Notes: generated by a model not told the origin, from the letters alone. Positions 1 through 8,994 are shown, numbered from the stretch's first letter. The stretch: 64,000 bases of DNA from Roseospira goensis (GCF_014197795.1 NZ_JACIGI010000004.1:62001-126000); one strand, 5' to 3'. Made by a program: numbers and translations.

Positions 1-1
1 G

Positions 2-343
2 CCCATCGTGCTGCCGCTCAAGCGCCAGGCGTTCGAGCGTTGCGTGGGCAACATCATCGGCAATGCGGTGCGGCACGCGACCCGGGTCGAGGTTCACGCC
101 ACGGCCCGCCCCGACCATGCCCAGATCCTGGTGGACGATGACGGCCCGGGGATCCCGGCCGCCCAGCGCGAGGACGTGTTCAAGGCGTTCCAGCGCCTGG
201 AGACCTCGCGCAACCTCAAGACCGGCGGTATGGGCCTGGGCCTGACCATCGCCCGCGACCTGGTGCGTGGCATGGGGGGGGAGATCGCGCTCCTGGACAG
301 CCCTCTGGGCGGGCTGCGGGTGCGCCTGCTGCTGCCGTTGTGA
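2..343 (+). CDS. sensor histidine kinase, C-terminal ATPase domain (5' end outside window)
   Basis: This is the 3' end of a sensor histidine kinase; the gene continues to the left of the window. What remains is the HATPase_c domain, which binds ATP and phosphorylates the kinase's own histidine before transfer to a response regulator. An N box (NIIGNAVRHA), a G1 box (DDDGPGIP) and a G2 box (GLGLTIARD) are visible in the right order. The protein ends soon after the G2 box, so no receiver domain follows. The style of the N and G boxes resembles EnvZ-type kinases, but the sensing part and the partner regulator are not in the window, so no stimulus can be named. Confidence 0.9.
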   Translation, partial: PIVLPLKRQAFERCVGNIIGNAVRHATRVEVHATARPDHAQILVDDDGPGIPAAQREDVFKAFQRLETSRNLKTGGMGLGLTIARDLVRGMGGEIALLDSPLGGLRVRLLLPL

Positions 344-376
344 GCGACCGGGCGAGCGCGGCCGGTGGCGGCGGTG

Positions 377-1099
377 TCAGGGCCGGCGGCGCTCGCTCTT
401 CTGGCGGTACATGTTGCGGTCGGCGGTCTCCAGCGCCTCCTCCAGCGACAGGCCGGGCCGGAAGGTGCAGATGCCGCAGGAGGCCGACAGGGGCTCCGGG
501 CCCTCGGGCAGGTCGACGGTGCGCTGGCGGATGGCCGCGCGGATGCGACTGCCGATCTGCTCGGCCCCGGTATGGTCCATGTCCATCAGCACCACGCCGA
601 ACTCGTCGCCGCCCAGCCGGCCGAGCAGGTCCGACGACCGCGTGCCCTCGATCAGGGCGGCCGCCACCTCCTTGATGGCCGCATCGCCGGCGGCATGGCC
701 GCCGCGGTCGTTGATGGGCTTGAGACCATCCACGTCCAGCATCAGCAGCGAGATATCGTGGTCGTGTCGCTCGGCGTAGGCGATCATGCGCTCCAGTTCG
801 CGCACGAAAGACCTGCGGTTGCGCAGGGGCACCAGCGGGTCGATATCGGCCAGCGTCTCGGCCCGGCGCAGCCGCTCGCGCAGGGCCTCCACCTCGTCGT
901 GGAGCTGGCGCACCTCGCCCAGCAGACGTTCCATGGCGGACAGCACCGCCGGCGTCAGGTCCCCTTCCGGGATGCCCAACACCTGTGCCGTCGGTTTGCC
1001 CCAGTCCACCGGCGCGGTTTCCGGCGTCGCGCCGGTGCGGGTGTACGCCCGCGCCACCTCCGAGACCGGCCGATCGCCGATCCGCATCCGTTCTGACAC
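377..1099 (-). CDS. GGDEF-domain diguanylate cyclase
   Basis: A 240-residue protein that should make cyclic di-GMP from two GTP. The C-terminal half is a GGDEF domain with an intact GGDEF motif at residues 163-167 and the substrate-binding LDVDGLKPIND segment before it. An RxxD sequence (RSSD, residues 154-157) sits exactly five residues upstream of GGDEF, the position of the inhibitory I-site, so product feedback is likely. The N-terminal 90 residues have no membrane segment; residues about 60-85 form a short predicted coiled coil (EVRQLHDEVEALRERLRRAE) that could drive dimerisation. There is no recognisable sensor domain. It is convergent with the kinase fragment to the left. Its proximity to motAB and a chemoreceptor fits motility control, but that link is inference. 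Confidence 0.93.
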   Translation of the reverse strand: MSERMRIGDRPVSEVARAYTRTGATPETAPVDWGKPTAQVLGIPEGDLTPAVLSAMERLLGEVRQLHDEVEALRERLRRAETLADIDPLVPLRNRRSFVRELERMIAYAERHDHDISLLMLDVDGLKPINDRGGHAAGDAAIKEVAAALIEGTRSSDLLGRLGGDEFGVVLMDMDHTGAEQIGSRIRAAIRQRTVDLPEGPEPLSASCGICTFRPGLSLEEALETADRNMYRQKSERRRP

Positions 1100-1199
1100 C
1101 GCCGCTGCCCCCGACCGTGAATGCCCGAGCGAAACCCTAACGCCAACACCTTAATGTGACGTAACCGGTGAAAACAATCCGGCAAACCGCCGGCCTGCC

Positions 1200-2129
1200 T
1201 TAGTGTTCCGGACGAAAGACCCTCCCGATACAGGCCGGCGCATTGAGGCGGATCTTCACCCGGTCGCGGGAGATGAGCACCAGCACGAGGATGGTGGCCA
1301 GGTACGGCAACATCGAGAGGATATGCGACGAGACCTCCAGCCCCATCCCCTGGGCATGGAGCTGCACGATGGTCACGCCCCCGAACAGGTAGGCACCGAG
1401 CAGGACCCGGCCCGGCTTCCAGGTCGCGAACACCACCAGGGCCAGCGCGATCCAGCCGCGTCCGGCGGTCATGTTCTCCACCCACATCGGGGTGTAGGCC
1501 AGCGACAGGTAGGCGCCGGCGAGTCCCGACATGGCGCCGCCGAACAGCACGCAAAGATAGCGGATGCCGATCACCGGGTAGCCGATGGCGTGGGCCGCAT
1601 GGTGGTTCTCGCCCACCGCCCGCACCACCAGGCCGGCCCGCGTGCGGTAGAGCACCCAGCTCACCCCGGCGGCGAGGGCCAGCGAGGCGTAGACCAGCGG
1701 ATCCTGGCCGAACAGCACCGGCCCCACCAGCGGCAGGTCCGACAGACCGGGAATCGACACGCTGCCCAACCCGGCGATGGGGATGCCGATGAAATCCTTG
1801 CCGATAAAGGCCGACAGGCCGACGCCGAAGATGGTCAGCGCCAGGCCGGTGGCGACCTGGTTGGACATCAGCGACAGCGTCAGCACCCCGAACAGCCCCG
1901 CCATCAGCATGGCCGCGATCATCGCCGCCAGCAGCGCCAGAACCAGACTGCCGGTCGCCACCGCGGTGGCGAAGGCGGCCACCGCGCCGACCAGCATCAT
2001 GCCCTCGACGCCCAGGTTCAGCACGCCCGACTTCTCGGTCACCAGTTCGCCGATCGCGGCCAGCGCCAGCGGGGTCGCGGCCCGGATCATGGCCACCAGC
2101 AGAGCCGCCAGGCCCTCCCATCCCTCCAT
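1200..2129 (-). CDS. ABC transporter permease, nucleoside/BmpA-associated type (second permease)
   Basis: A 309-residue, strongly hydrophobic inner-membrane permease of the branched-chain amino acid/ribose permease superfamily. Segments such as LAAIGELVTEKSGVLNLGVEGMM match the signature of the second permease of nucleoside ABC importers (NupQ/YufQ type). It forms the translocation channel with the permease encoded just upstream (16-base gap). Both belong with the double ATPase further upstream, so the three form one operon reading leftward. No substrate-binding (BMP family) gene is present beside them. The family usually carries purine or pyrimidine nucleosides or related compounds; the exact substrate here is not shown by the sequence. 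Confidence 0.9.
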   Translation of the reverse strand: MEGWEGLAALLVAMIRAATPLALAAIGELVTEKSGVLNLGVEGMMLVGAVAAFATAVATGSLVLALLAAMIAAMLMAGLFGVLTLSLMSNQVATGLALTIFGVGLSAFIGKDFIGIPIAGLGSVSIPGLSDLPLVGPVLFGQDPLVYASLALAAGVSWVLYRTRAGLVVRAVGENHHAAHAIGYPVIGIRYLCVLFGGAMSGLAGAYLSLAYTPMWVENMTAGRGWIALALVVFATWKPGRVLLGAYLFGGVTIVQLHAQGMGLEVSSHILSMLPYLATILVLVLISRDRVKIRLNAPACIGRVFRPEH

Positions 2130-2144
2130 GTCACGCGCCCCCCG

Positions 2145-3266
2145 TCACTCGCCACTCTGGGCCGGCTGCGCCTGCGGCCGCGATCCCGGCGGGGCCGTCG
2201 GCACCCGCACCGGCCCGAGCCGCAGGCGGTAATGGATCAGCACATCCGACGCCAGCAGGAAGAACAGGATCAGGCCCTGGAACACCCCGGTCACCGCGCG
2301 CGGCAGCCCCAGTTCGATCTGAAGGGTATCCCCCCCCAGGTAGGTGAGCGCCATGAACAGCCCAGCGAGCAGGATGCCCAGCGGATGCAACCGCCCCAGG
2401 AAGGCGACGATGATCGCCGTGAAGCCGTAACCGGGCGAGATCTGCGGATGCAACTGCCCGATCGGGCCCGAGACCTCGACCATGCCGGCCAGCCCGGCCA
2501 GCGCCCCCCCCGACAGCAGGCCCAGCCACACCACCCGGGCCTGGCTGAAGCCGGCATAGCCGCCGGCCCGCGGCGCCATGCCGATGACCTTGACCTGAAA
2601 GCCGATAAAGGAGTGCATCAGCAGCACCCACACCGCCCCCACCGCGGCCAGGGCGAACAGCGCCCCCACATGCAGCCGGGTCCCCTCGACCAGTGCCGGC
2701 AGCAGCGCCGAGTCCCCGAACAGCGCCGATTCCGGGAAATTGAAACCGCCCGGATCGCGCCATGGGCCGTGCACCAGATACCCCAGCAGCAGACCGGCGA
2801 CGTAGGTCAGCATCAGGCTGACCAGGATCTCGTTGGCATTGAAGCGGGTGCGCAGCAGCGCCGGGATCGCCGCCCAGGCCATCCCGCCCAGCATCCCGGC
2901 CCCCACCATCGCCGGCAGCAGCCACGGCAGGTCGGCGTCCCCCGCCCACAGTGCCAGCCCGCCGGCAAAGATGGCGCCCAGGATGAGCTGGCCCTCGGCG
3001 CCGATGTTCCACACATTGCCCCGGAACCCGACGGCGAGGCCGAGCGCGCACAGCACCAGCGGCGTCGCCTTGACGAACAGCTCCGAAAGCCCGAAACTGC
3101 TGGTCAGCGGCGCGACGAAAAACACGTAGAGGGCGTGCCCCGGATCGTGACCCAGGGCCGCGAACAGGATCAGACCGGCCACGGCGGTCAGGCCCGCCGC
3201 CACCAGCGGCGTCAGGTAGACCATCACCCGCGAGCGCTCCGGGCGCGGCTCCAGTCTAAGCCACAT
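2145..3266 (-). CDS. ABC transporter permease, nucleoside/BmpA-associated type (first permease)
   Basis: A 373-residue multi-pass membrane protein matching the first permease of nucleoside-type ABC importers (NupP/YufP type). Its conserved centre includes GFRGNVWNIGAEGQLILGA, followed by repeated hydrophobic helices and a proline-rich cytoplasmic tail. The start codon lies inside the 3' end of the upstream ATPase gene (11-base overlap), which implies translational coupling. It pairs with the following permease to build the channel. The first hydrophobic helix begins near residue 16, leaving a short basic N terminus (RLEPRPERSR) facing the cytoplasm, as the positive-inside rule predicts. Confidence 0.91.
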   Translation of the reverse strand: MWLRLEPRPERSRVMVYLTPLVAAGLTAVAGLILFAALGHDPGHALYVFFVAPLTSSFGLSELFVKATPLVLCALGLAVGFRGNVWNIGAEGQLILGAIFAGGLALWAGDADLPWLLPAMVGAGMLGGMAWAAIPALLRTRFNANEILVSLMLTYVAGLLLGYLVHGPWRDPGGFNFPESALFGDSALLPALVEGTRLHVGALFALAAVGAVWVLLMHSFIGFQVKVIGMAPRAGGYAGFSQARVVWLGLLSGGALAGLAGMVEVSGPIGQLHPQISPGYGFTAIIVAFLGRLHPLGILLAGLFMALTYLGGDTLQIELGLPRAVTGVFQGLILFFLLASDVLIHYRLRLGPVRVPTAPPGSRPQAQPAQSGE

Positions 3267-4836
3267 GCGGCGTCCCTCCGGCGGGCTCGGGCGCGGCCCC
3301 CTCGAACAGGCCGCCCATCATGAGGCCGATGTCCTCGGCGGTGGCGGCGTGGGTCGGCCGGCTTTCCGACAATCGCCCGGCCGCGATGACCGCGATGCGG
3401 TCCGCGATCGTGTACAACTCGTCCAGGTCCTGGGAAATGACCAGGATCGCCGCCCCCTGGTCACGCAGGTCCACCAGCGCCTGGTGGATGGCGGCGGCCG
3501 AGCCGGCATCGACGCCCCAGGTCGGGTGCGCCGCCACCAGGACGCGGGGCTTCTGCAGGATCTCGCGGCCGATGATGAACTTCTGCAGGTTGCCGCCGGA
3601 CAGGCTGCGGGCCTCCGCCGCACTGCCGCGCGCGATGACGTTGAAGGCATGGATGACCCGGCTCGCGAAGCCATGGGTCTGGCCGCGGTGCACCAATCCG
3701 CCGCGCACCAGTCCGCCGTGGCGGTACGCCGACAGCAGGGCATTCTCGGCCAGCGTCAGTTCGGGAACGGCCCCCTGCCCCAGACGCTCCTCCGGGACCA
3801 CGGCGAGGCCCAGGTCGCGCCGGGCGCGCGGGCCGAGATGGGCGGCCGGCACCCCGCCGATGCGGATCGCCCCCGGCCGCGCCAGCAGGCGTTCGCCCGA
3901 CAAAGCGCGCATGAGCGCGTTCTGGCCGTTCCCGGCCACCCCCGCGATTCCCAGGACCTCCCCCGGGCGCACCGTCAGCGATACGTCGCGCAGGTCGGTG
4001 CCGTGCGGGTCGTCACGGTCCAGGTCGAGCGCCTCGACCTCCAACATCGGCGCTGCGGCGTCCGCCCCGGTGTCGGCGCGGGCGGTCAGGTCGGGGGGCT
4101 CCGTGCCGATCATCATGCGGGCCAGCGAACGCGCGGTCTCCTGGCGCGGATCCACGGTCGCCACCAGGCGCCCTCCGCGCAGCACCGACGCGCGGTCGCA
4201 TAGCGCCCGGATTTCGTCCAGCTTGTGAGAGATGTAGAGGATGGAGCGCCCTTCGGCCTGGAGCCGGCGCAGCACGTCGAACAGCGCCAGCGCCTCGCGC
4301 GGCGTCAACACCGAGGTGGGCTCGTCCAGAATGACAAGGTGCGGATCGCCCAGCAGGCAGCGCACGATCTCGACGCGCTGGCGCTCGCCTACCGAAAGCT
4401 CGTGGATGTGCCGTTCGGGCGCAACCGCCAGGCCGTAGCCGTCCGAGACGGCGCGGATGCGCGCCGCCAGTGCGTCCATCGGCACGCGCTCTTCGAGGCC
4501 GAGGGCGACGTTCTCGGCCACCGTCAGGGACTCGAACAGCGCGAAGTGCTGGAACACCATGCCGATGCCCAGGCGGCGCGCATCGGCCGGGCTGGCGATG
4601 CGCACCGGCGCGCCCTGCCACAGAATCGTGCCCGAATCGGCCGCCAGCACGCCGTGCACGATCTTCATCAGCGTCGACTTGCCGGCGCCGTTCTCCCCCA
4701 GGAGGGCGTGGATCTCCCCCGCCCGCACGGTCAAGTCGACCCGGTCGTTGACCAGAACGCCGGGAAAGCTCTTGCAGATGCCCCGTAATTCGAGACGCGG
4801 CGGGGCGTCCACGGGGTCCCTCACGCTGCCGTCCAT
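3256..4836 (-). CDS. ABC transporter ATP-binding protein with two ATPase domains (nucleoside/ribose type)
   Basis: A 526-residue protein with two fused ABC ATPase domains, as in NupO/YufO and RbsA. Domain 1 has Walker A GENGAGKST, signature LSVGERQRVEI and Walker B LVILDEPTSVLTP. Domain 2 has a changed nucleotide site (GVAGNGQNALM instead of a classical Walker A) and SLSGGNLQKFIIGREI as its signature region, so it is probably the weak or non-hydrolysing site, which is usual for this family. It powers the two permeases encoded downstream. I chose the ATG at 4836; an in-frame GTG at 4863 would add nine residues, and neither has a strong ribosome binding site. The flavin reductase gene upstream points the same way. 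Confidence 0.93.
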   Translation of the reverse strand: MDGSVRDPVDAPPRLELRGICKSFPGVLVNDRVDLTVRAGEIHALLGENGAGKSTLMKIVHGVLAADSGTILWQGAPVRIASPADARRLGIGMVFQHFALFESLTVAENVALGLEERVPMDALAARIRAVSDGYGLAVAPERHIHELSVGERQRVEIVRCLLGDPHLVILDEPTSVLTPREALALFDVLRRLQAEGRSILYISHKLDEIRALCDRASVLRGGRLVATVDPRQETARSLARMMIGTEPPDLTARADTGADAAAPMLEVEALDLDRDDPHGTDLRDVSLTVRPGEVLGIAGVAGNGQNALMRALSGERLLARPGAIRIGGVPAAHLGPRARRDLGLAVVPEERLGQGAVPELTLAENALLSAYRHGGLVRGGLVHRGQTHGFASRVIHAFNVIARGSAAEARSLSGGNLQKFIIGREILQKPRVLVAAHPTWGVDAGSAAAIHQALVDLRDQGAAILVISQDLDELYTIADRIAVIAAGRLSESRPTHAATAEDIGLMMGGLFEGAAPEPAGGTPHVA

Positions 4837-4906
4837 GGGCCGTCGTCCACAAGCCTGCGGCACCCACCGGACCGCCGTCGGTCCCGGGTCGCGCGGGCGG
4901 CCCCCT

Positions 4907-5380
4907 TTAGGCCAGCCCGGCGTAGTCGCCGCGGAAATACACCAGCGGGCGGGCGGCCGCCTGATGCGCCACGTGGGTGACCGCGCCGATGATAATGTCG
5001 TGGTCGCCGCCGGTGACGACCTCCTGGGTTTCGCACTCCACCCACGCCAGGCCGCCGCTCAGCACCGGGACGCCGTTGCGGCCGTCAACGTAGTCCACCC
5101 CGTCGAAGCGGTCCTCGCGCTTTTCGGCGAATCGCTGCGACAGGTCGCGCTGGGCCTCGGTCAGCATGTTGACCACGAACGGACCGGCGCGAAAGGCCTC
5201 CAGGTGCGCCACCCGGTGATCGAGGCAGACCAGGACCAGGGGCGGCGCCAGGGAGAGCGACGAGAACGCGTTCACGGTCAGGCCGACCGGCCGGCCCTGC
5301 CCCGTCCGCGCGGTCACCACGGTGACCCCGGACGCGAAACAACCCATGGTCTTCCGGAACGACAACTGGTCAACGGACAT
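4907..5380 (-). CDS. flavin reductase family protein (FMN-binding split barrel)
   Basis: A 157-residue protein of the flavin reductase-like, FMN-binding split-barrel family. These enzymes use NAD(P)H to reduce free FMN or FAD, often to feed a two-component monooxygenase. Diagnostic segments are FRKTMGCFASGVTVVTA at the N terminus, LTVNAFSSLSLAPPLVLVC, and the C-terminal GDHDIIIGAVTHV. The length is normal for the family. No monooxygenase partner is visible nearby; the gene lies just upstream of the nucleoside-type ABC transporter on the same strand, which may mean shared transcription. The physiological partner is therefore unknown. Confidence 0.9.
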   Translation of the reverse strand: MSVDQLSFRKTMGCFASGVTVVTARTGQGRPVGLTVNAFSSLSLAPPLVLVCLDHRVAHLEAFRAGPFVVNMLTEAQRDLSQRFAEKREDRFDGVDYVDGRNGVPVLSGGLAWVECETQEVVTGGDHDIIIGAVTHVAHQAAARPLVYFRGDYAGLA

Positions 5381-5623
5381 ACGCTACGCCTCGCTCGCCA
5401 TGTGGCCCAGGCGTCTTACCCCATCACCGCTCGGGCGCCAATGTTTGATTTCCTTTGGCCGAACTGGGATGTTCGGGTATGTGGGCTGCATGGACAGCCG
5501 TCCGGAGTCCGCGTCATCGCGGTCGGCGCGCCGAGACTCGGGCCGCGCCGGGCGTGACCAGCGACAGGACTCGCGGGCCGGTCCGCAGGGACGGCATGCA
5601 TACAGTCAGGGTTGTGGAGATCG

Positions 5624-6481
5624 ATGCTCGTCATCATCGGCACCATCGTGGTGACAGTCAGTGTCTTGGGCGGGTATGCGCTTGCGGGCGGCCATCTCTA
5701 CGTTCTCTGGCAGCCGTTCGAGTTCCTGATTATCTTCGGCGCCGCCATCGGCGCCTATCTCATCGGCAACCCCAAGACCCTGCTGTCCAACACCATCAAG
5801 GCCATCGGCCCCATGCTGAAGGGGCCGAAATACAAGAAGCCGGATTACCTGGAGTTGCTGAGCCTGCTCTATTCGCTGTTCCGTCTGGCCAAGACCAAGG
5901 GCGACCTGGCCCTCGAAAGCCATGTGGAAAAGCCGGAAGAGAGCCCGCTGTTCCAGAAGTTCTCCGGCTTCTCCTCCAACCATCACAACCTTGAATTCTT
6001 GTGTGACTATCTGCGCCTGCTCACACTGGGCACGAACAACGCCCACGAAGTCGAGACCATCATCGACGGCGAGATCGAGGCGCACCACAAGGAGCATCAC
6101 GCCGTCGCCGAGGCGGTCACCAACATGGCCGACGCCATGCCGGCGCTGGGCATCGTGGCGGCGGTGCTGGGCGTGATCCACACCATGGGGTCGATCACCG
6201 AACCGCCGGAGGTGCTGGGCCACCTGATCGGCGCCGCCCTGGTCGGCACCTTCTCGGGCGTGCTGTTCTCGTACGGCTTCTTCGCCCCGTTCGGTCGCGC
6301 CATCGGCACCGCCTATGACGCCGATACGGAATACCTGCAGTGCATCAAGGCGGCGCTGCTGGCCCACATGCAGGGCTATGCGCCGCAGGTGTCGATTGAG
6401 TTCGCCCGCAAAATCCTCTCGCCCTCCGTACGGCCTTCCTTCGCCGAGGTCGAAAACGCGGTCACCAATCTGTCCGACTGA
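5624..6481 (+). CDS. motA: flagellar motor stator protein MotA
   Basis: MotA, 285 residues, is the proton-channel subunit of the flagellar stator and sits in the inner membrane around the rotor. It begins MLVIIGTIVVTVSVLGGYAL, the canonical first transmembrane helix, and has a large cytoplasmic loop (about residues 60-165) and two further helices near MPALGIVAAVLGVIHTMGSI and LIGAALVGTFSGVLFSYGFF. I chose the ATG at 5624 because a GGAG lies a few bases upstream and because the homologous family starts with this helix; an in-frame TTG at 5612 is less likely. motB follows on the same strand after a 274-base gap that contains a dispersed repeat. Confidence 0.97.
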   Translation: MLVIIGTIVVTVSVLGGYALAGGHLYVLWQPFEFLIIFGAAIGAYLIGNPKTLLSNTIKAIGPMLKGPKYKKPDYLELLSLLYSLFRLAKTKGDLALESHVEKPEESPLFQKFSGFSSNHHNLEFLCDYLRLLTLGTNNAHEVETIIDGEIEAHHKEHHAVAEAVTNMADAMPALGIVAAVLGVIHTMGSITEPPEVLGHLIGAALVGTFSGVLFSYGFFAPFGRAIGTAYDADTEYLQCIKAALLAHMQGYAPQVSIEFARKILSPSVRPSFAEVENAVTNLSD

Positions 6482-6640
6482 TGATGGGGCGGACCCCGTG
6501 AGCGACGCCCTCACCCTGGGTCGCCTTCACGGTTTGTTTAGCGACGGTCGGTAACGTCAGGAGCCGGTGCACGGGAGCGGGGCCGGCCCGCTTCGCCAGG
6601 GCCGATTGTGATCGAACGGACTCACCAAGGGGCTTCGGTT

Positions 6641-6736
6641 CGATTACGTGACGCGGCCCTGATTCAAAGAGTGAGGGCGGAGTCACACACGGCATGGGAG
6701 CCCGAGAGTGGGCCCAATGCCGCGCGATCCGCCCGA
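6641..6736. repeat. 96-nt dispersed intergenic repeat, copy 1
   Basis: This stretch between motA and motB aligns without gaps to the reverse complement of 61682-61777; by hand 78 of 96 positions match. It includes the shared core CCCTGATTCAAAGAGT and CCAATGCCG. Two possible early starts of motB (GTG 6708, ATG 6717) lie inside it. Confidence 0.8.
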
Positions 6737-6755
6737 GGAGCACGACGACCGAGGC

Positions 6756-7799
6756 ATGGCCGAAGAGAAGACTCCCGTCATCGTCAAGCGCGTCAAGAAG
6801 GGCGGGCATGCCCACCACGGTGGCGCGTGGAAAGTGGCCTATGCCGACTTCGTGACGGCGATGATGGCCTTCTTCCTGCTCCTGTGGCTGCTCAACTCGG
6901 TCACCGAGGAGCAGCTTGAGGGCATCTCCAACTACTTCGCGCCGACGGCCGTGTCGTCCAGCCAGAGCGGCGCCGGCGGCATCCTGGGGGGCCAGATCGT
7001 CGGCCAGGGCGCCAACCAGTCCATGAGCGCCTCCACGGCCTCGCAGCCCATGCTGCCCCCGCCCACGGTGGGCATGGGTGGCAACGACTTCACCGATCCC
7101 GCCGAGGGTCTCAGCCTGGACGAGACCCAGCCGGACTTTCCGTCCGGCGAGGGCGAGAACATGGGGCCGGGCGACGGCCCCAGCGCGGAGGACGGCGCGT
7201 CCGGGGCCGGCACCGAAGCGGCCGCCGAGGCCGCCCGCGAAGCGGCGCAAGAGGCGAGCTTTGACCAGACCGCCCAGGCGCTGCGTCAGGCCATCCAGGC
7301 GGTGCCGGATCTGGAGCGGCTCCAGGACAGCCTCATCATTGAGGAGACCAGGGACGGGCTGAAGATCCAGCTCCTCGATCAGGACCGGCTCGCCATGTTC
7401 CCCGGCGGGTCGTCGGCGATGTACGAGCACACCCGCCTGCTGCTGGGGCTGGTGGCGGAAGCCATCGCCGATCTGCCGAATAAACTGCTCATCACCGGCC
7501 ACACCGACGCCGCCCCGTTCTCCGATCCAACCGGCTACAGCAACTGGGAGCTGTCGGCGGACCGGGCGCTCGCCAGCCGGCGCGTGCTGCTGTCGGCCGG
7601 CATCGCGCCGGCGCGCATCGGCGGGGTGACCGGCAAGGCCGGAACCGAACCGCTGATCGAGGGCAACCCCGATGATCCGCGCAACCGGCGCATCGACATC
7701 GTGCTGCTGCGCGACGCCGACCTGTACGCCCAGGCCCAGGCCGACCGCGTGCCGACCCTGCCGAGCATCATCGACCTGGAGCCCTCCAACGATCTGTAG
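6756..7799 (+). CDS. motB: flagellar motor stator protein MotB
   Basis: MotB, 347 residues, anchors the stator to peptidoglycan and carries the proton-binding aspartate. Near the N terminus KVAYADFVTAMMAFFLLLWL holds the single transmembrane helix and the conserved Asp of YADF. A long low-complexity linker rich in Gly, Ala and Glu follows, then an OmpA/MotB peptidoglycan-binding domain with ITGHTDAAPF and NRRIDIVLLR near the C terminus. I placed the start at ATG 6756 (MAEEKTPVIVKRVKKG), the usual MotB beginning; earlier in-frame starts at 6708 and 6717 fall in a dispersed repeat. motA lies upstream on the same strand. Confidence 0.97.
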   Translation: MAEEKTPVIVKRVKKGGHAHHGGAWKVAYADFVTAMMAFFLLLWLLNSVTEEQLEGISNYFAPTAVSSSQSGAGGILGGQIVGQGANQSMSASTASQPMLPPPTVGMGGNDFTDPAEGLSLDETQPDFPSGEGENMGPGDGPSAEDGASGAGTEAAAEAAREAAQEASFDQTAQALRQAIQAVPDLERLQDSLIIEETRDGLKIQLLDQDRLAMFPGGSSAMYEHTRLLLGLVAEAIADLPNKLLITGHTDAAPFSDPTGYSNWELSADRALASRRVLLSAGIAPARIGGVTGKAGTEPLIEGNPDDPRNRRIDIVLLRDADLYAQAQADRVPTLPSIIDLEPSNDL

Positions 7800-7947
7800 C
7801 GCCGGCCCGGTTGCGGCGAGCGGAAGCACGGCTGCGGCAACGCCGTGGACCGGGCCATAGACCCGGGCATAGACCGGGGGCAGGGTTGGCGGCACCGGCC
7901 ATGCGGGCCATATTACGGAACCGGACCCCCCGTGCGACAGGCCGGCC

Positions 7948-8673
7948 ATGGATCAGACACCGCTGAAACGACCGCAGTTCTTCTTCACCACGGCGCCGAT
8001 GCCGTGCCCCTATCTGGACGGCCGCCTGGAGCGCAAGATCGTCACCGACCTGTCCGGCCCCGGCGCTGACACGGTGCACGACGCGCTCTCCCGCGCCGGC
8101 TTCCGGCGCAGCCACACCATCGCCTATGCCCCCGCCTGCCCGGGCTGTCAGGCCTGCCTGCCGGTGCGCATCGTCGCGGAGGAGTTCGTGCCACGCGGCA
8201 CCCTCAAGCGGGTCTGGAAGGCCAACGCGGACCTGACCACGCATCTGCTGCCGGCGGTCGCGACGGCCGAGCAATTCCAACTGTTCTCGCGCTATCAGCA
8301 GAACCGGCACGGCGAGAGCGACATGGCGCTGATGGGGTTCTTCGACTATCGCTCTATGGTTGAAGACAGCCCGATCGACACCGCGATGGCGGAGTTCCGC
8401 ACCGCGGACGGCACCCTTCTGGCCGGCTGTCTGCTCGACCGCATGGGCGACGGCCTGTCGGCAGTGTATTCGTTCTTCGATCCCGAGGCGCCGCCGCGCC
8501 GCAGCCTGGGCACCCATATGGTGATGTGGCTGGTGGATCAGGCCAGGGCCGAGGGGCTGGACTACGTCTATCTCGGCTACTGGATCGAGAACAGCCGCAA
8601 GATGGCCTATAAGCAGCGCTTCCGCCCGCTGGAGGCGTTCGGCCCCGAGGGCTGGTACCGCCTGGCGGAGTGA
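7948..8673 (+). CDS. bpt: aspartate/glutamate leucyltransferase (arginyltransferase family, Bpt)
   Basis: A 241-residue aminoacyl-tRNA-protein transferase of the ATE/Bpt family. It moves an amino acid (leucine in the bacterial Bpt group) from tRNA to proteins with N-terminal acidic residues, marking them for the ClpS-ClpAP protease. The N-terminal ATE domain has the cysteine cluster PACPGCQACLPVRI, and the C-terminal domain has the GNAT-like YVYLGYWIENSRKMAYKQRF. The length is typical. It stands alone on the plus strand between motB and a convergent DUF3126 gene. Whether leucine or arginine is transferred rests on family knowledge, not on residues I can read. Confidence 0.95.
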   Translation: MDQTPLKRPQFFFTTAPMPCPYLDGRLERKIVTDLSGPGADTVHDALSRAGFRRSHTIAYAPACPGCQACLPVRIVAEEFVPRGTLKRVWKANADLTTHLLPAVATAEQFQLFSRYQQNRHGESDMALMGFFDYRSMVEDSPIDTAMAEFRTADGTLLAGCLLDRMGDGLSAVYSFFDPEAPPRRSLGTHMVMWLVDQARAEGLDYVYLGYWIENSRKMAYKQRFRPLEAFGPEGWYRLAE

Positions 8674-8762
8674 CCGCGAAAGACCCGGGCGACCAGCCGA
8701 CCGCCGCGCCGGGCCTCCGACATGGACACTTCAATGTCCGGGACCGGTGCCCGGCCCCGGTG

Positions 8763-8794
8763 TCACTGCACCGGCAGGTCACTGCACCGGCAGG
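8763..8794. repeat. tandem 16-bp duplication at the 3' end of the DUF3126 gene
   Basis: The 16-mer TCACTGCACCGGCAGG occurs twice back to back. On the minus strand the first copy met holds the last codons and stop of the DUF3126 gene; the second repeats them after the stop. Confidence 0.85.
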
Positions 8795-8994
8795 TCGACG
8801 TCCAGAATGGTCATGTTGAAGTCGTAGGAGATCTCACCCTCTTCCTCGTCGCGGTACAGCGTGCCAATGAACTCGCCGTTCAGCCACACCTCGACCGGGT
8901 CATTGGGCTTCTTGGGGATGCCGAGCGAGATCCCGTCGTTGCCGAACAGCCGCCGCATGTACGTCTGGACTGATGCGATTTCCTTGCGGTTCAC
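8779..8994 (-). CDS. DUF3126 family protein
   Basis: A 71-residue acidic protein matching the DUF3126 family, found mainly in alphaproteobacteria; no function is established. It reads NRKEIASVQTYMRRLFGN at the N terminus and ends with DFNMTILDVDLPVQ. I chose the GTG at 8994 because an AGGGGAGG ribosome binding site lies just upstream and the family starts there; the reading frame stays open 144 bases further upstream, but that part is low-complexity Gly/Thr and unlike the family. The gene is monocistronic, convergent with bpt. A 16-bp tandem duplication sits at its stop codon. Confidence 0.85.
   Translation of the reverse strand: MNRKEIASVQTYMRRLFGNDGISLGIPKKPNDPVEVWLNGEFIGTLYRDEEEGEISYDFNMTILDVDLPVQ

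Noticed and set aside
1203-3323. Long plus-strand open frame (about 700 codons) opposite the ABC permeases
   Set aside because: It is rich in His, Gln, Arg and Pro, has no family, and is antisense to clear transporter genes; long shadow frames are expected at this GC content.
6708-6755. Earlier starts for motB (GTG 6708, ATG 6717)
   Set aside because: Both lie in or at a dispersed repeat also found at 61.7 kb, and MotB homologues begin at the later Met.
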